A program made the translations under genes and the position numbers. Under the pieces are notes generated by a model. That model saw only the letters and a list, made by a program, of their open reading frames with translations. It was not told where the DNA came from and made no database searches. This document shows, piece after piece, positions 17,433-26,339 of a stretch of 64,000 nt of DNA; the stretch's first letter is position 1, and the number at the start of each line of letters is the position of its first letter. Where the stretch lies: assembly GCF_041228405.1 (NCBI RefSeq), contig NZ_CP133888.1:558001-622000 (forward strand). The letters run 5' to 3'. The stretch is from Salinilacustrithrix flava (GTDB taxonomy: Bacteria > Actinomycetota > Acidimicrobiia > Acidimicrobiales > Salinilacustritrichaceae).

Positions 17433-19416
17433 CTCGCTCCTCGACTCTCGAGCGGTCGAGCACGTCGAGCTCGACCACGAACCGGGCCCCGCCCAGGGGG
17501 CTGTCCTCCACGCGCACCGAACCGCCCATCTGGGCGACGAAGTCCTGGACCACCGACAGCCCGATGCCGACGCCTCGCGTCCGCACGACGGCGTCACCGG
17601 CGCCTCGGAAGAAGCGCACGAAGATCTTCTCCCGCTCGTCGGCCGGCACCCCGGGCCCCGAGTCGTCGACCAGCAGGAACGCCCGGCCATCTCGCGCGTG
17701 GACGCCCACGGACACCTCGGCATCCGAAGGCGAGAACTTCACGGCGTTGGAGACCAGGTTGGTGACGATGCGCTCCAGCGCGCTCACGTCGCCGAGCACC
17801 TCGATGCCGGGATCGATGGCTCGAGCCACGTGGTGGGAGCCCCAGACGCCGTCCAGGCGGTCGAGCACGGCGTCGACGGCGTCGGACAGCACGACCGGTG
17901 CGAGCGCGAGCTGCAGGTCGCCGCGCTCCAGCCGGGCGAAGTCCAGCAGGTCCTGGACGAGGGCGTTGAGGGCGTCGGCGTTGGTGGCGATCCGGCTGGC
18001 GAAGGCCCGCCGGTCGTCCTCGGACAGTGCGTCCCATCGGGTCGCCAGGAGCGTGGCGAGGCCGGAGATGGCGGTGGCGGGGGTGCGCAGCTCGTGCGAT
18101 GCCACGCCGAGGAAGGTCGTCTTCAGCTCGTCCAGCGACTCGAGCCGGTTGACCGCCTCCTGCTGCTGCTCGATGCTGCGGCCGGCGACGACGGTCGAGG
18201 TGATCATCTCCCCTGCCACCTCGAGCAGCTCGATGGCGCTCGCATCCAGCTCCCTGCCCGCCACGGCCCGCAGGACGGCGATCGACCGCTCCGCCCGGTG
18301 CAGGTCGAGCGCCACCGTGGCCCCGGGCGGGACCCGTTCCGGTCGCCGGCTCGCCGGACGGGAGGTCGGGTCGGGACGGGTGCCGTGGGTGAAGATGGCG
18401 CGCTCCGGGCCGCGAGCGGTGGCGACGGCCAGGGACAGGCCCTCCAGCGCGAGCTCGTCGCTGAGCTGCACGGCCATCGCCGGCAAGATCTCGTCGAGGT
18501 CCTGGCTGTGCTGGACGATGCCCGTGAGCGTCCGGATGGCCGCCGCCCGCCGCTCGGCCCGGTGCATCGATGCGGCGTCGGCGCGGCGCTCTCGCCGCCG
18601 CTGCCGGTCGGCGAGACCGAGGAGGAGCGCACCCCCGAAGCCGAAGCCTGCGACGGCGGTGGCGGCGGGCCGCCACAGGCCTGCCGTCCCGACGTCGGTG
18701 GAGACGGTCCACCGGCGCTCCAGCGCGTCGACATCCGCTGCGGCTCGCTCCGCACCGTCGTCGGCGCGCTGGCCCGGGACCAGGTCGACATCCGCATCGG
18801 TCAGCTGCCAGGTGGATCCGCCGTCGAGCAGCTCAGCGGCATCGACGACGGCGACCACGTGACCGACCAGCTCGGACCGGCGGACCTGGACGCGCCGTTC
18901 GGACGGCACGAGGGAGAGCTCCCCGCCGACCAGGTAGATCGGCCCAGCGACGATCGGCGGGGCACCCGGCCCGGGCGCGCTCAGCACCGCAGTGCCGCGA
19001 TCGCGGGACTGGGCCAGCGCGGTCTGGACCATCGGATCGCCGAGATCCATCTCGACGGCATCGTGGCGGGTGGCGCCGGCGGGGAGGCAGAGCAGCGAGG
19101 CGCCGACGGGCGCCGGACCGATCGGCGTGATCGCGGCCAAGGCCGGACCGGAGTCGTCGGGCTCGGTCCGGGGGTCGCACAGCGAGGGGTCGAGGTGCTC
19201 GACGCTGGCCTCGATGCTCCCGAGCGCGACCGCGACCCGGCCGGCCTGGCGCTCCGCGGCCGTGCGCGCCTCCGCTGCGAGGAGCTCGTTGCGGCGCTCG
19301 GCGAGCGCCGCCACCGCCACCAGGACGCACGCAGCGATCAGGACGAGGCCGAGCGCGGCGAGCAGCGGCACGCTGGAACCGTCGGCTGCGGTCGGTCTTG
19401 CACCACCAGCGGCCAC
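17416..19416 (-). CDS. membrane sensor histidine kinase (first of pair)
   Basis: A 666-residue sensor kinase. A helix lies at about residues 15-38, an extracytoplasmic sensor of about 190 residues with several Cys follows, and a second helix lies near 230-250. A GAF-like region then precedes a HisKA domain with His in SHELRTP near 439 and an HATPase domain (VTNLVSNAVKFSP, DDSGPGVP, GIGLSVV). The GTG at 19416 has GGGAGGACGG just upstream, a strong ribosome site that sets the start. First gene of a kinase-kinase-acetyltransferase operon; divergent from a receiver protein gene. Confidence 0.9.
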   Translation of the reverse strand: MAAGGARPTAADGSSVPLLAALGLVLIAACVLVAVAALAERRNELLAAEARTAAERQAGRVAVALGSIEASVEHLDPSLCDPRTEPDDSGPALAAITPIGPAPVGASLLCLPAGATRHDAVEMDLGDPMVQTALAQSRDRGTAVLSAPGPGAPPIVAGPIYLVGGELSLVPSERRVQVRRSELVGHVVAVVDAAELLDGGSTWQLTDADVDLVPGQRADDGAERAAADVDALERRWTVSTDVGTAGLWRPAATAVAGFGFGGALLLGLADRQRRRERRADAASMHRAERRAAAIRTLTGIVQHSQDLDEILPAMAVQLSDELALEGLSLAVATARGPERAIFTHGTRPDPTSRPASRRPERVPPGATVALDLHRAERSIAVLRAVAGRELDASAIELLEVAGEMITSTVVAGRSIEQQQEAVNRLESLDELKTTFLGVASHELRTPATAISGLATLLATRWDALSEDDRRAFASRIATNADALNALVQDLLDFARLERGDLQLALAPVVLSDAVDAVLDRLDGVWGSHHVARAIDPGIEVLGDVSALERIVTNLVSNAVKFSPSDAEVSVGVHARDGRAFLLVDDSGPGVPADEREKIFVRFFRGAGDAVVRTRGVGIGLSVVQDFVAQMGGSVRVEDSPLGGARFVVELDVLDRSRVEERDAATT

Positions 19417-19493
19417 CCGTCCTCCCGTCCCCTTCCGATGCCACGGGGGGCGGGATCTCGCCCGTGACCGTCCCCGCTCACCAGCGTGCCACG

Positions 19494-19499
19494 TATGGT
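19494..19499 (+). promoter_or_regulatory. -10 box TATGGT before receiver gene
   Basis: TATGGT lies about 46 bases before the receiver gene start and could be a conventional promoter with a short leader. It is inferred from hexamer match only. Confidence 0.35.
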
Positions 19500-19544
19500 G
19501 TCGCTCAGCGGGCCAGAAGCGCTCTCCGATCTGGGATGGAACCG

Positions 19545-19922
19545 ATGATGACCCTGCAGGACACGGTCCGGGTACTGATCGCCGACGACAACTTCGACAT
19601 GCGCCTGCTGGTCCGCGCCACGCTCGGCGGCGACGCCCGCCTCGACGTGGTCGCCGAAGCCGAGGACGGCACGATGGCGGTCGACGCATTCCGCAGCGCA
19701 CGCCCTGACGTGAGCGTCCTGGACTACCGGATGCCGGGCCTGGACGGCCTCGAGGCCGCCACCCAGATCCTGGCCGAGGACCCGGACACCAAGGTCCTGC
19801 TGTTCTCGGCGTACCTGACCCCGGAGATCACCGAGGCAGCCGGCGCCCTCGGCCTGCGCTGCCTGCGCAAGGACCTGTTCATGGAGCTGCCCACCGCGGT
19901 GGTGGAGCTGGCTCGACGCTGA
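19545..19922 (+). CDS. single-domain response regulator (CheY-like)
   Basis: A 125-residue receiver domain without an output domain. It has the acidic pair (ADDN), the phosphorylation Asp in VLDYRMPGLDG and the Lys in LRKDL. Start ATG 19545 is preceded by GGATGGA; ATG 19536 three codons upstream is an alternative. It diverges from the two-kinase operon and converges with a second receiver gene 10 bases away. It may act as a phosphate relay or protein-interaction switch rather than as a DNA binder. Confidence 0.88.
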   Translation: MMTLQDTVRVLIADDNFDMRLLVRATLGGDARLDVVAEAEDGTMAVDAFRSARPDVSVLDYRMPGLDGLEAATQILAEDPDTKVLLFSAYLTPEITEAAGALGLRCLRKDLFMELPTAVVELARR

Positions 19923-19932
19923 AGCGGCGCCG

Positions 19933-20286
19933 TCAGGAGGCCTGCACGGCCCGCCGCAGCGTCCGCAGGTTGCCCTTGGGCACGAACCGCACCCCGAGCG
20001 CCTCGGATCGGGCGAGGAGGTCGTCGGACTGGTAGTTGCTGTAGAGCACGACGGCCGTCTCCGGGTGCGAGGCCCGCACCTCCGCGGCCACGTCGATGCC
20101 GTTCGGACCCGGGGGCATTCGGTGGTCGACCACCAGCACGTCAGGGGCCAGCTCGGCGACGAGGCGGAGCGCGCTCGTGCCCTCCAGGGCGGTGCCCACG
20201 ACCTCGATCCCCTCGAGGGAGAGGTCGAGCACCACCAGCTCGAGGGCGTCCGGGTCGTTGTCGACGACCACGATGCGGCGGGCCAC
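19933..20286 (-). CDS. single-domain response regulator (CheY-like)
   Basis: A 117-residue stand-alone receiver with acidic VVDND, phospho-acceptor Asp in VLVVDHRMPPGPNG and the conserved Lys in FVPKGN. It is similar in layout to the neighbouring receiver but clearly diverged. The GTG start stands 6 bases after TATGGT on the minus strand with no Shine-Dalgarno. Probably another partner of the adjacent kinases. Confidence 0.85.
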   Translation of the reverse strand: MARRIVVVDNDPDALELVVLDLSLEGIEVVGTALEGTSALRLVAELAPDVLVVDHRMPPGPNGIDVAAEVRASHPETAVVLYSNYQSDDLLARSEALGVRFVPKGNLRTLRRAVQAS

Positions 20287-20292
20287 GGCCGG

Positions 20293-20298
20293 ACCATA
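20293..20298 (-). promoter_or_regulatory. leaderless -10 box TATGGT
   Basis: TATGGT on the minus strand, 6 bases before the GTG at 20286, in a short divergent region (65 bases) shared with the PAC2 gene. Confidence 0.5.
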
Positions 20299-20338
20299 GG
20301 GCGGCTCCGGTCCCCTCGGCGGGACCGGGACCGGCCAG

Positions 20339-20344
20339 TACCCT
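20339..20344 (+). promoter_or_regulatory. leaderless -10 box TACCCT
   Basis: TACCCT stands 7 bases before the GTG of the PAC2 gene at 20352, with no ribosome binding site between. Confidence 0.5.
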
Positions 20345-20351
20345 CGGGGCC

Positions 20352-21194
20352 GTGGAACTCCTCCGCTGGCACTTCCATCCCGAGCTGGAGCGACCCATCG
20401 TGGTGGTCGCCTTCGAGGGCTGGAACGACGCCGGCGACGCCGCCTCCTCGGCGGTTCGCTGGTTCGCCGACCGCTGGGATGCCACCCCGTTCGCCGACAT
20501 CGACCCCGAGGTGTTCTACGACTTCACCTCGACCCGCCCCGAGGTCCGCATCGAGGACGACGCGCGCGTCATCGACTGGCCGGCCAACGAGTTCAGCGCC
20601 ACCGCCCTCCCCGGATCCGAGCGGGACATCGTCTTGATGCACGGCGTCGAACCCCAGCTGCGCTGGCGGACCTTCGCCGATCTCGTGCTCGAGGTGGCCC
20701 AGGCGTTCGACGCCTCGATGGTGGTCACCCTGGGCGCGCTGCTCGCCGAGGTCCCCCACTCCCGTCCGGTCAACGTCGTGGGCACGGCCTACGACCAGGG
20801 CGTCGTCACCCGGCTCGGCCTCGCACCGTCGCAGTACCAGGGCCCCACCGGCATCGTGGGTGTCCTGCACGACCGGTGCCGCTCCGCCGACCTCGAGTCC
20901 GCCTCGCTCTGGGCCACCGTCCCCACCTACGTGCCCGGTGCCCCGTCGCCGAAGGCCACGCTCGCCTTGGTGGAGAAGACCGCCGAGCTGCTGGGCGAGC
21001 AGGTGATCACCACCGACCTGGAGATCGCGTCGGCGTCCTACGAGCGCCAGATCAACGAGCTCGTCGACGACGACGAGGAGACCCAGGCCTACGTCGCCGC
21101 CCTCGAGCAGCGCCACGACGAGGCGCTCAGCTCGACGGAGCCCGCCGAGCTCGTCGAAGAGGTCGAGCGGTTCCTGCGCGAGTTCGGTGGCTGA
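20352..21194 (+). CDS. PAC2-family protein
   Basis: A 280-residue protein of the PAC2 family, related to proteasome assembly chaperone 2 and common in actinobacteria that carry the 20S proteasome. Recognised by the opening RPIVVVAFEGWNDAGDA, the GVEPQLRW block, the GALLAEVPHSRP segment and the GPTGIVGVLHD motif. The exact role in bacteria is not settled; a chaperone or peptide-handling role is inferred from the family. The GTG start matches a TACCCT box. The last codons overlap the next gene by 8 bases. Confidence 0.9.
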   Translation: MELLRWHFHPELERPIVVVAFEGWNDAGDAASSAVRWFADRWDATPFADIDPEVFYDFTSTRPEVRIEDDARVIDWPANEFSATALPGSERDIVLMHGVEPQLRWRTFADLVLEVAQAFDASMVVTLGALLAEVPHSRPVNVVGTAYDQGVVTRLGLAPSQYQGPTGIVGVLHDRCRSADLESASLWATVPTYVPGAPSPKATLALVEKTAELLGEQVITTDLEIASASYERQINELVDDDEETQAYVAALEQRHDEALSSTEPAELVEEVERFLREFGG

Positions 21195-21711
21195 GCCCAT
21201 CGTCCGGCCGGCCACGGAGGCCGACCTCGACGGCATCACCCGGATCTACGACCAGTACATCGTGGACTCGGCGATCAGCTTCGACGTCGAACCGTGGTCT
21301 CGCGAGCGCCGCCTGGCCTGGTGGGAGGACCACCAGGGCCACGACCGCCTCGTCGTCCTGGTCGCCGAAGCCGACGGTGAGGTCGTCGGCGCCGCCTACT
21401 CCTCCTGGTACCGGCCGAAGGTCGCGTACGAGCGCTCGCTCGAGACCTCTGTCGTCCTCGACGGGGCGTGGACCGGCCGCGGCCTGGGCCTGCGCCTCTA
21501 CGGCGCGCTGCTGGACGAGCTCGCCGCTGCGGGCGCCCACCGGGCCTACGCGGTGGTGACCCTGCCCAACGACGCGTCGGTCGCCCTGCACCACCGCCTC
21601 GGGTTCCGCGACGTCGGCGTCGAGGACGAGTGCGGCTGGAAGCTGGGCCGCTGGTGGTCGACGCTCACGCTCGAGAAGCGCCTCGACGACAGCGCGCCCG
21701 ATCGTCCGTGA
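21187..21711 (+). CDS. GNAT acetyltransferase, phosphinothricin-acetyltransferase-like
   Basis: A 174-residue acetyltransferase resembling the Pat/Bar and YncA group, which acetylates the amino group of phosphinothricin, methionine sulfone or similar amino acids. Evidence: IRPATEADLDGI-type start, ISFDVEPWS, the CoA-binding WTGRGLGLRLY and the C-terminal NDASVALHHRLGF. The GTG start overlaps the PAC2 gene end, and its stop overlaps the next small gene (GTGA). The natural substrate is unknown. Confidence 0.87.
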   Translation: MAEPIVRPATEADLDGITRIYDQYIVDSAISFDVEPWSRERRLAWWEDHQGHDRLVVLVAEADGEVVGAAYSSWYRPKVAYERSLETSVVLDGAWTGRGLGLRLYGALLDELAAAGAHRAYAVVTLPNDASVALHHRLGFRDVGVEDECGWKLGRWWSTLTLEKRLDDSAPDRP

Positions 21712-21929
21712 GGGCGGCTCCCACCGATGGCGACGAGGCGGTCCGGAACGCGCACACGTGGTTCGAGCACAACAGCGGATGGGCGCCGCCCGACGAGGAG
21801 ACCCTCGCCGAGTGGGTGGCGGACGGGGTCTGCCGGTGCCCGGACGAGTGCCTGGTGGAGCCGGAGGGGTGGTGCGAGCACGGACTGGCGTCGTGGCTGC
21901 TGATCCTGCAGGCACTGGAGGAGGCGTGA
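21708..21929 (+). CDS. small Cys-rich hypothetical protein
   Basis: A 73-residue protein with start GTG overlapping the acetyltransferase stop. It has four Cys (CRCPDEC, then WCEHG) close to a His, a possible zinc site, followed by a hydrophobic helix (LASWLLILQAL). I do not recognise the family. Its coupled position in the PAC2-acetyltransferase operon and normal codon use support a real gene. Confidence 0.65.
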   Translation: MRAAPTDGDEAVRNAHTWFEHNSGWAPPDEETLAEWVADGVCRCPDECLVEPEGWCEHGLASWLLILQALEEA

Positions 21930-21991
21930 AGGCACCGCCGCCTCGTGTCCCCGTGAGGAACGACACCACCGATGCCCTCGCGAGATGCGGA

Positions 21992-22034
21992 CCGGGCCGC
22001 TCGGCACGCCTCGGGTGCGCGCACCGCGGCCCGG
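21992..22034. terminator. long stem-loop between convergent genes
   Basis: CCGGGCCGC at 21992-22000 pairs perfectly with GCGGCCCGG at 22026-22034. The loop contains a further palindrome, GGTGCGCGCACC. It sits in the 115-base gap between two convergent stop codons and can serve both strands. There is no T-run, as is common in very GC-rich genomes. Confidence 0.55.
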
Positions 22035-22044
22035 AACGGGGCTC

Positions 22045-23502
22045 TCAGCCGGGCGCGAGGCCGGCGGGCCCCAGTGCCGTGCGCCAGTCGACGAAGGTCG
22101 CGTCGAGCGAGCGCCACAGGTCGGCGGGCGTGGCCAGGCTCCACGCGTTCGCCGCCACGTAGTGGGCGAGGGCGCAGTCGACGAGCGCGTCGTCACCCAG
22201 GCGGTGCAGGGCCGCCGCCGGCTGCACGTAGACGCTGCGGTAGTAGCTGGCGGCCCGGCCCTCCCAGTACGCCATCGGCGCGCCGGCTCGACCATCACCG
22301 TCGGCGGGGACCGATCGCCCTGCCATGTCGGGGAGCGTGCCCTCGATCCGACCCTCGGCCCACGTGGCCAGGCCCTCGTCCAGCCACGGGTCGCGCCCCT
22401 GCACGTTGCCGACCAGGCCGTAGAACCACATGTGGGCGACCTCGTGCGGCGTGGTGCGACCCGACGTGCCGGAGCCCTGCAGGACGTGCATGGGGAACTC
22501 GATGCCACCCGACAGGTCCGGGGTGATCGACAGCCGGTACGCCGGCCAGGGGTAGGGGCCGTACCAGGAGGCGAAGGATTCGAGCGCGGCCACGATCCGG
22601 TCCACGTACACGGCGCCGTCGTCGATGTCGTCGTGCACGGCGACGGTCACCTCGACGGGGTCCGGGGCCATCGCCGTGGCCGTCGACACCGTGAAGCGAC
22701 CGACGCTCACCGCCACGTCACGGGCGGCATCGACCTCCCACCGACCGGGTGCCACCTCCGAGCCCGTCGCCACCACGCCGAGACCCTCGGGGACGTCGAC
22801 CGACACCGACCACCGGGCAGTGGGCGATGATGTCGACTCGGCGAAGCCCGAGGTCGGCGGATCCACGGACCAGCCCACCCCCGGCTCCCAGGCGAGCAGG
22901 GGCAGGAACGACCCGAGGCGCAGCGACCCGTCCTGACGCGAGATCCGGTCGTTCACCGGCCCGCCCACGGTGAGCCGCCAGGCCACCCGCACCGTGATCA
23001 CCTCACCGGCCGGGACCCATCGGTCCAGCGCCACCACCGCGGTCGTGGGATCGGGCTGCTCCAGCGGCGCCGGGCGGCCACCCACCGCCACCGGACCGAG
23101 CTCGATCGACGTGCCCACCGATGCGGGACGGGGGCCGTTCGCCCACAGGCGCAGCACGACGCGATCGATCGGGAGGTCGGGCACGAAGCGCACGGCCTGG
23201 GTGCCCTCCACCACACCCGTGGCCGGATCCGCCGTCATGTCGACCTCGTAGACGGGTCGGTCCGGGTCTGGCTCGGCTCGCTCGGGGACGGCGGGGCAGG
23301 TGTCGGCGGCGAGCGCGGTCGCCGCCGTGGTGCTCGGCACGGTCGTGGCCGTCGTGCTGGTCGTGCTCCCCGTGGACGCGGCCGCCGACTCGGTGGTGGA
23401 GGACGTGCCGGCCCGATCGACGGTCGCGCGGTCGTCGGTGGCGCAGGCGGCGAGGAGCGCGGCGGCCACCAGCGAGGCCACGCACCGGGTCAGCCGGTGC
23501 AC
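22045..23502 (-). CDS. secreted M1-family metallopeptidase lipoprotein
   Basis: Zinc aminopeptidase-like protein of 485 residues. The start GTG 23502 gives a lipoprotein signal peptide (LLAAC), then a Thr/Ser-rich linker of about 45 residues, then the M1 N-terminal beta domain. The catalytic domain has GGIEFP (the family GxMEN position), HEVAH near 354 and the third zinc ligand in DEGLATW near 375. The usual HExxH-x18-E spacing is kept. The C-terminal part is short compared with full-length PepN. It follows the Nudix gene by 7 bases in one operon. Confidence 0.88.
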   Translation of the reverse strand: MHRLTRCVASLVAAALLAACATDDRATVDRAGTSSTTESAAASTGSTTSTTATTVPSTTAATALAADTCPAVPERAEPDPDRPVYEVDMTADPATGVVEGTQAVRFVPDLPIDRVVLRLWANGPRPASVGTSIELGPVAVGGRPAPLEQPDPTTAVVALDRWVPAGEVITVRVAWRLTVGGPVNDRISRQDGSLRLGSFLPLLAWEPGVGWSVDPPTSGFAESTSSPTARWSVSVDVPEGLGVVATGSEVAPGRWEVDAARDVAVSVGRFTVSTATAMAPDPVEVTVAVHDDIDDGAVYVDRIVAALESFASWYGPYPWPAYRLSITPDLSGGIEFPMHVLQGSGTSGRTTPHEVAHMWFYGLVGNVQGRDPWLDEGLATWAEGRIEGTLPDMAGRSVPADGDGRAGAPMAYWEGRAASYYRSVYVQPAAALHRLGDDALVDCALAHYVAANAWSLATPADLWRSLDATFVDWRTALGPAGLAPG

Positions 23503-23509
23503 GGTCGGG

Positions 23510-24214
23510 TCAGCTCCGCCAGGTCTCGGGACGGACGTCGTCGAACTGCACCGGCACCGCCTCGCCCCGGAGGGCCTGGAACACCGGGCCACCCCAGTGG
23601 TCGTAGCCGGCGAGCGGCGACGGCAGCGCGTCCTCGGCGAAGAAGCCGACGTCGCTGGTCTCGAGCGGGTGGGCGGCGAGCTCACCGCCGGTCGCCCGGC
23701 ACTGGAACACGATCGAGTAGAGCGGCACGGTGGTGAAGCCCAGCCGCAGGCCGTCGAGGACCATCAGCAGCCGTTCGACCTCGCAGTCGATGCCGGTCTC
23801 CTCCTTGACCTCCTTCACCGCGACCTCGGCCGGGGAGTAGCCGATGTCGGCCCAACCGGTGGGGTAGAGCCAGACGCCCGAGTCGGCCCGCTGCACGAGC
23901 AGGATCTCGCCGGCATCGTTGCCGACCACCGCGCCGATGGCGACCTTCGGCGTCTGGTAGCCGGGCACGCCGTCGCTGACGCCCTTGAGCCACTCGGTCA
24001 CGTAGTGGTCGCCGTCGTAGTCGGTGCCCGCAGCGACCCGGATGTCGGCGGCGATGGCCAGGACCTCCTCGTAGCGCTCGCGCTCGTAGAGGCTGTCGGT
24101 GAAGCCGAGGCCCGTCTTGGCGATGCCGGCCAGCGACTCGGCCCAGCGGAGCAGGTCTTGGCGGGTGGGTCCGGGTCCCGCTCGGTCGCTCGCTGGTCCT
24201 GCAGGCTCCACCAT
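23510..24214 (-). CDS. Nudix hydrolase with N-terminal Nudix-associated domain
   Basis: A 234-residue hydrolase of nucleoside-diphosphate-linked substrates. Residues about 20-90 resemble the N-terminal domain seen in the ADP-ribose pyrophosphatase subgroup (LLRWAESLAGIAKTGL). The Nudix box follows as WADIGYSPAEVAVKEVKEETG: the KExxEE core is intact, and the leading part deviates from the consensus as is usual in this subgroup. The ATG start is 7 bases after TAGCGT on the minus strand. First gene of an operon with the M1 peptidase. Confidence 0.88.
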   Translation of the reverse strand: MVEPAGPASDRAGPGPTRQDLLRWAESLAGIAKTGLGFTDSLYERERYEEVLAIAADIRVAAGTDYDGDHYVTEWLKGVSDGVPGYQTPKVAIGAVVGNDAGEILLVQRADSGVWLYPTGWADIGYSPAEVAVKEVKEETGIDCEVERLLMVLDGLRLGFTTVPLYSIVFQCRATGGELAAHPLETSDVGFFAEDALPSPLAGYDHWGGPVFQALRGEAVPVQFDDVRPETWRS

Positions 24215-24221
24215 GGTGTCG

Positions 24222-24227
24222 ACGCTA
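24222..24227 (-). promoter_or_regulatory. leaderless -10 box TAGCGT
   Basis: TAGCGT on the minus strand, 7 bases before the ATG of the Nudix gene at 24214. Confidence 0.5.
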
Positions 24228-24313
24228 CTCAGCCGGGCCGGGGGGACCGACGGCCCGCCGCTGTGCGCGACACTCGCCGGGTCCTGTCCTGCCCCTCGAC
24301 CGGGAGCGAGCCG

Positions 24314-26335
24314 ATGGCCGACCGCACCGCCTTCCACGACCTCGACCGCTACCTCGACCTGCCCCGGGTCGCCGGTCTGGCGCTGTCTCCCGACGGCACC
24401 CGCCTCGTGACCTCGCTGGGCACGCTCTCCTCCGACCGGACTCGCTACGTCCAGGCGCTGTGGGAGCTGGACCCGACGGGCGAGGCACCGGCCCGCCGGC
24501 TCACCCGGTCGGCCAAGGGCGAGCACGCACCGGCCTTCCTGCCCGACGGCACCCTGCTGTTCACCTCGGCACGACCCGGCGCCGACACCGACGGGAAGGA
24601 CGAGGACCCGCCCGCGCTGTGGGCCCAGCCGCCCGGCGCCGGTGATGCTCGCATCGTCGCCCGCCGGCCAGGGGGCATCGGTGGCGCCGTGACCGCCACC
24701 CGGGCCGACGTGGTGGTGGTGCAGTCGGACACGCTGCCGGGAGCGGTGAGCGCCGCCGACGACCAGGAGCGGCGCAAGACCCGCAAGGACCGCAAGGTGT
24801 CGGCGATCCTGCACGAGTCGTACCCGATCCGCTACTGGGACCACGACCTCGGCCCGGACCAACCCCGCCTGCTCCTCGGCCGGAACCTGGGCGCGCGGGA
24901 CGAGCCCGTCGACCTGGCCGACCTGACCCCGGTCCCGGGTCGCCGCTTCGACGAGACCGACGTCTCGATCACGCCGGACGGTCGGACCGTCCTGGCCACG
25001 GCGGCGCGCCCCGAAGGGGGCGGGACCCGGTCGACCCTGATCGCCATCGACACCTCGTCGCGCACCGAGCGGACGCTGCTCCACGAGCCGGGCCACGAGT
25101 TCAGCGGTGCCACGATCTCCCCGGACGGCACCCGGGCCGTGGTCGTCCGGGAGTCCGACGGCGACACGCAGGAGCCCCTCACATCCGAGATCCTCCTGCT
25201 CGACCTGACCGATGGCTCGACCACGGCGCTGGCACCCGGCTGGGACCGCTGGGCGGGCGGGTTCGCCTGGGTCCCGGACGGCAGCGCCGTGCTGTGCATC
25301 GCCGACGAGCACGGCGCCGCCCCCGTCTTCCGCATCGAGCTGGCCGACGGCACCGTCACCCGGCTCACCACCGACCACGGCGCCTACAGCGACCTCCAGG
25401 TGAGCCCCGACGGCGCCAGCGCCTACGCCGTGCGCAGCGCCGTCGACCACCCGCCCGCCGTGGTCCGACTGGACGCTCGCACACCCGCGGAGCCGGCCCC
25501 GCTGCCCGGCCCCGCCGAGACCCCGGCGCTCCCCGGCACGCTCGACGAGGTGACCGCGACCGCGTTGGACGGCACGCCCCTCCGGGGCTGGCTCGCCCTC
25601 CCCCACGGGGCGTCCGAGACCCCGGCACCCCTGCTGCTGTGGATCCACGGCGGCCCGCTCGGGTCCTGGAACGCGTGGTCGTGGCGGTGGAACCCGTGGC
25701 TCGCCGTCGCCCAGGGCTACGCCGTGCTGCTCCCGGACCCGGCGCTGTCCACCGGGTACGGCCTCGACTTCATCCGCCGGGGCTGGGGCCGCTGGGGCGA
25801 CGCCCCCTACACCGACCTGCTCGCCATCACCGACGCGGCCGAGGCCCGGGACGACGTCGACGAGACCCGGACGGCGGCGATGGGCGGCAGCTTCGGGGGG
25901 TACATGGCCAACTGGGTCGCCGGCCACACCGACCGCTTCGACTGCATCGTCACCCACGCCAGCCTGTGGGCACTCGAGTCCTTCGGCCCGACCACCGACC
26001 GGGCCGACTACTGGCGGCGCGAGATGGACGAGGCCATGGCGGCCGAGTGGTCACCCCACCGCCTCGTCGAGCACATGACGACGCCGATGCTGGTGATCCA
26101 CGGCGACAAGGACTACCGGGTGCCGATCGGCGAGGCCCTCAACCTGTGGTCCGAGCTGGCCCGCCACCACGGTCGCGACGACGGGTCGCTGCCCCACAAG
26201 CTGCTGTACTTCCCCGACGAGAACCACTGGATCCTGACCCCGCAGCACGCCAAGGTCTGGTACGAGGTGGTCCTCGGCTTCCTGGACCACCACCTGCGCG
26301 ACGCCGACTGGTCGGTGCCCGACACCCTGCGCTGA
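24314..26335 (+). CDS. S9-family prolyl-oligopeptidase-like serine peptidase
   Basis: Cytoplasmic acylaminoacyl/dipeptidyl-peptidase-like enzyme of 673 residues. The first 400 residues contain beta-propeller blades with recurrent SPDGT motifs. The alpha/beta-hydrolase domain has the oxyanion region LLWIHGGP, the nucleophile Ser in GGSFGGYM near 525, the Asp in HGDKDYRVP near 598 and the His in DENHW near 637. No signal peptide. ATG 24314 has a GGGAGCGAG ribosome site. Cleaves short peptides by family knowledge; the substrate is unknown. Convergent with glnD. Confidence 0.92.
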   Translation: MADRTAFHDLDRYLDLPRVAGLALSPDGTRLVTSLGTLSSDRTRYVQALWELDPTGEAPARRLTRSAKGEHAPAFLPDGTLLFTSARPGADTDGKDEDPPALWAQPPGAGDARIVARRPGGIGGAVTATRADVVVVQSDTLPGAVSAADDQERRKTRKDRKVSAILHESYPIRYWDHDLGPDQPRLLLGRNLGARDEPVDLADLTPVPGRRFDETDVSITPDGRTVLATAARPEGGGTRSTLIAIDTSSRTERTLLHEPGHEFSGATISPDGTRAVVVRESDGDTQEPLTSEILLLDLTDGSTTALAPGWDRWAGGFAWVPDGSAVLCIADEHGAAPVFRIELADGTVTRLTTDHGAYSDLQVSPDGASAYAVRSAVDHPPAVVRLDARTPAEPAPLPGPAETPALPGTLDEVTATALDGTPLRGWLALPHGASETPAPLLLWIHGGPLGSWNAWSWRWNPWLAVAQGYAVLLPDPALSTGYGLDFIRRGWGRWGDAPYTDLLAITDAAEARDDVDETRTAAMGGSFGGYMANWVAGHTDRFDCIVTHASLWALESFGPTTDRADYWRREMDEAMAAEWSPHRLVEHMTTPMLVIHGDKDYRVPIGEALNLWSELARHHGRDDGSLPHKLLYFPDENHWILTPQHAKVWYEVVLGFLDHHLRDADWSVPDTLR

Positions 26336-26339
26336 GGGC

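Noticed and set aside
15393..17765. 790-codon plus-strand open frame across the kinase genes
   Set aside because: Antisense to two well-supported genes, repetitive Arg/Glu/Val composition, no ribosome site.
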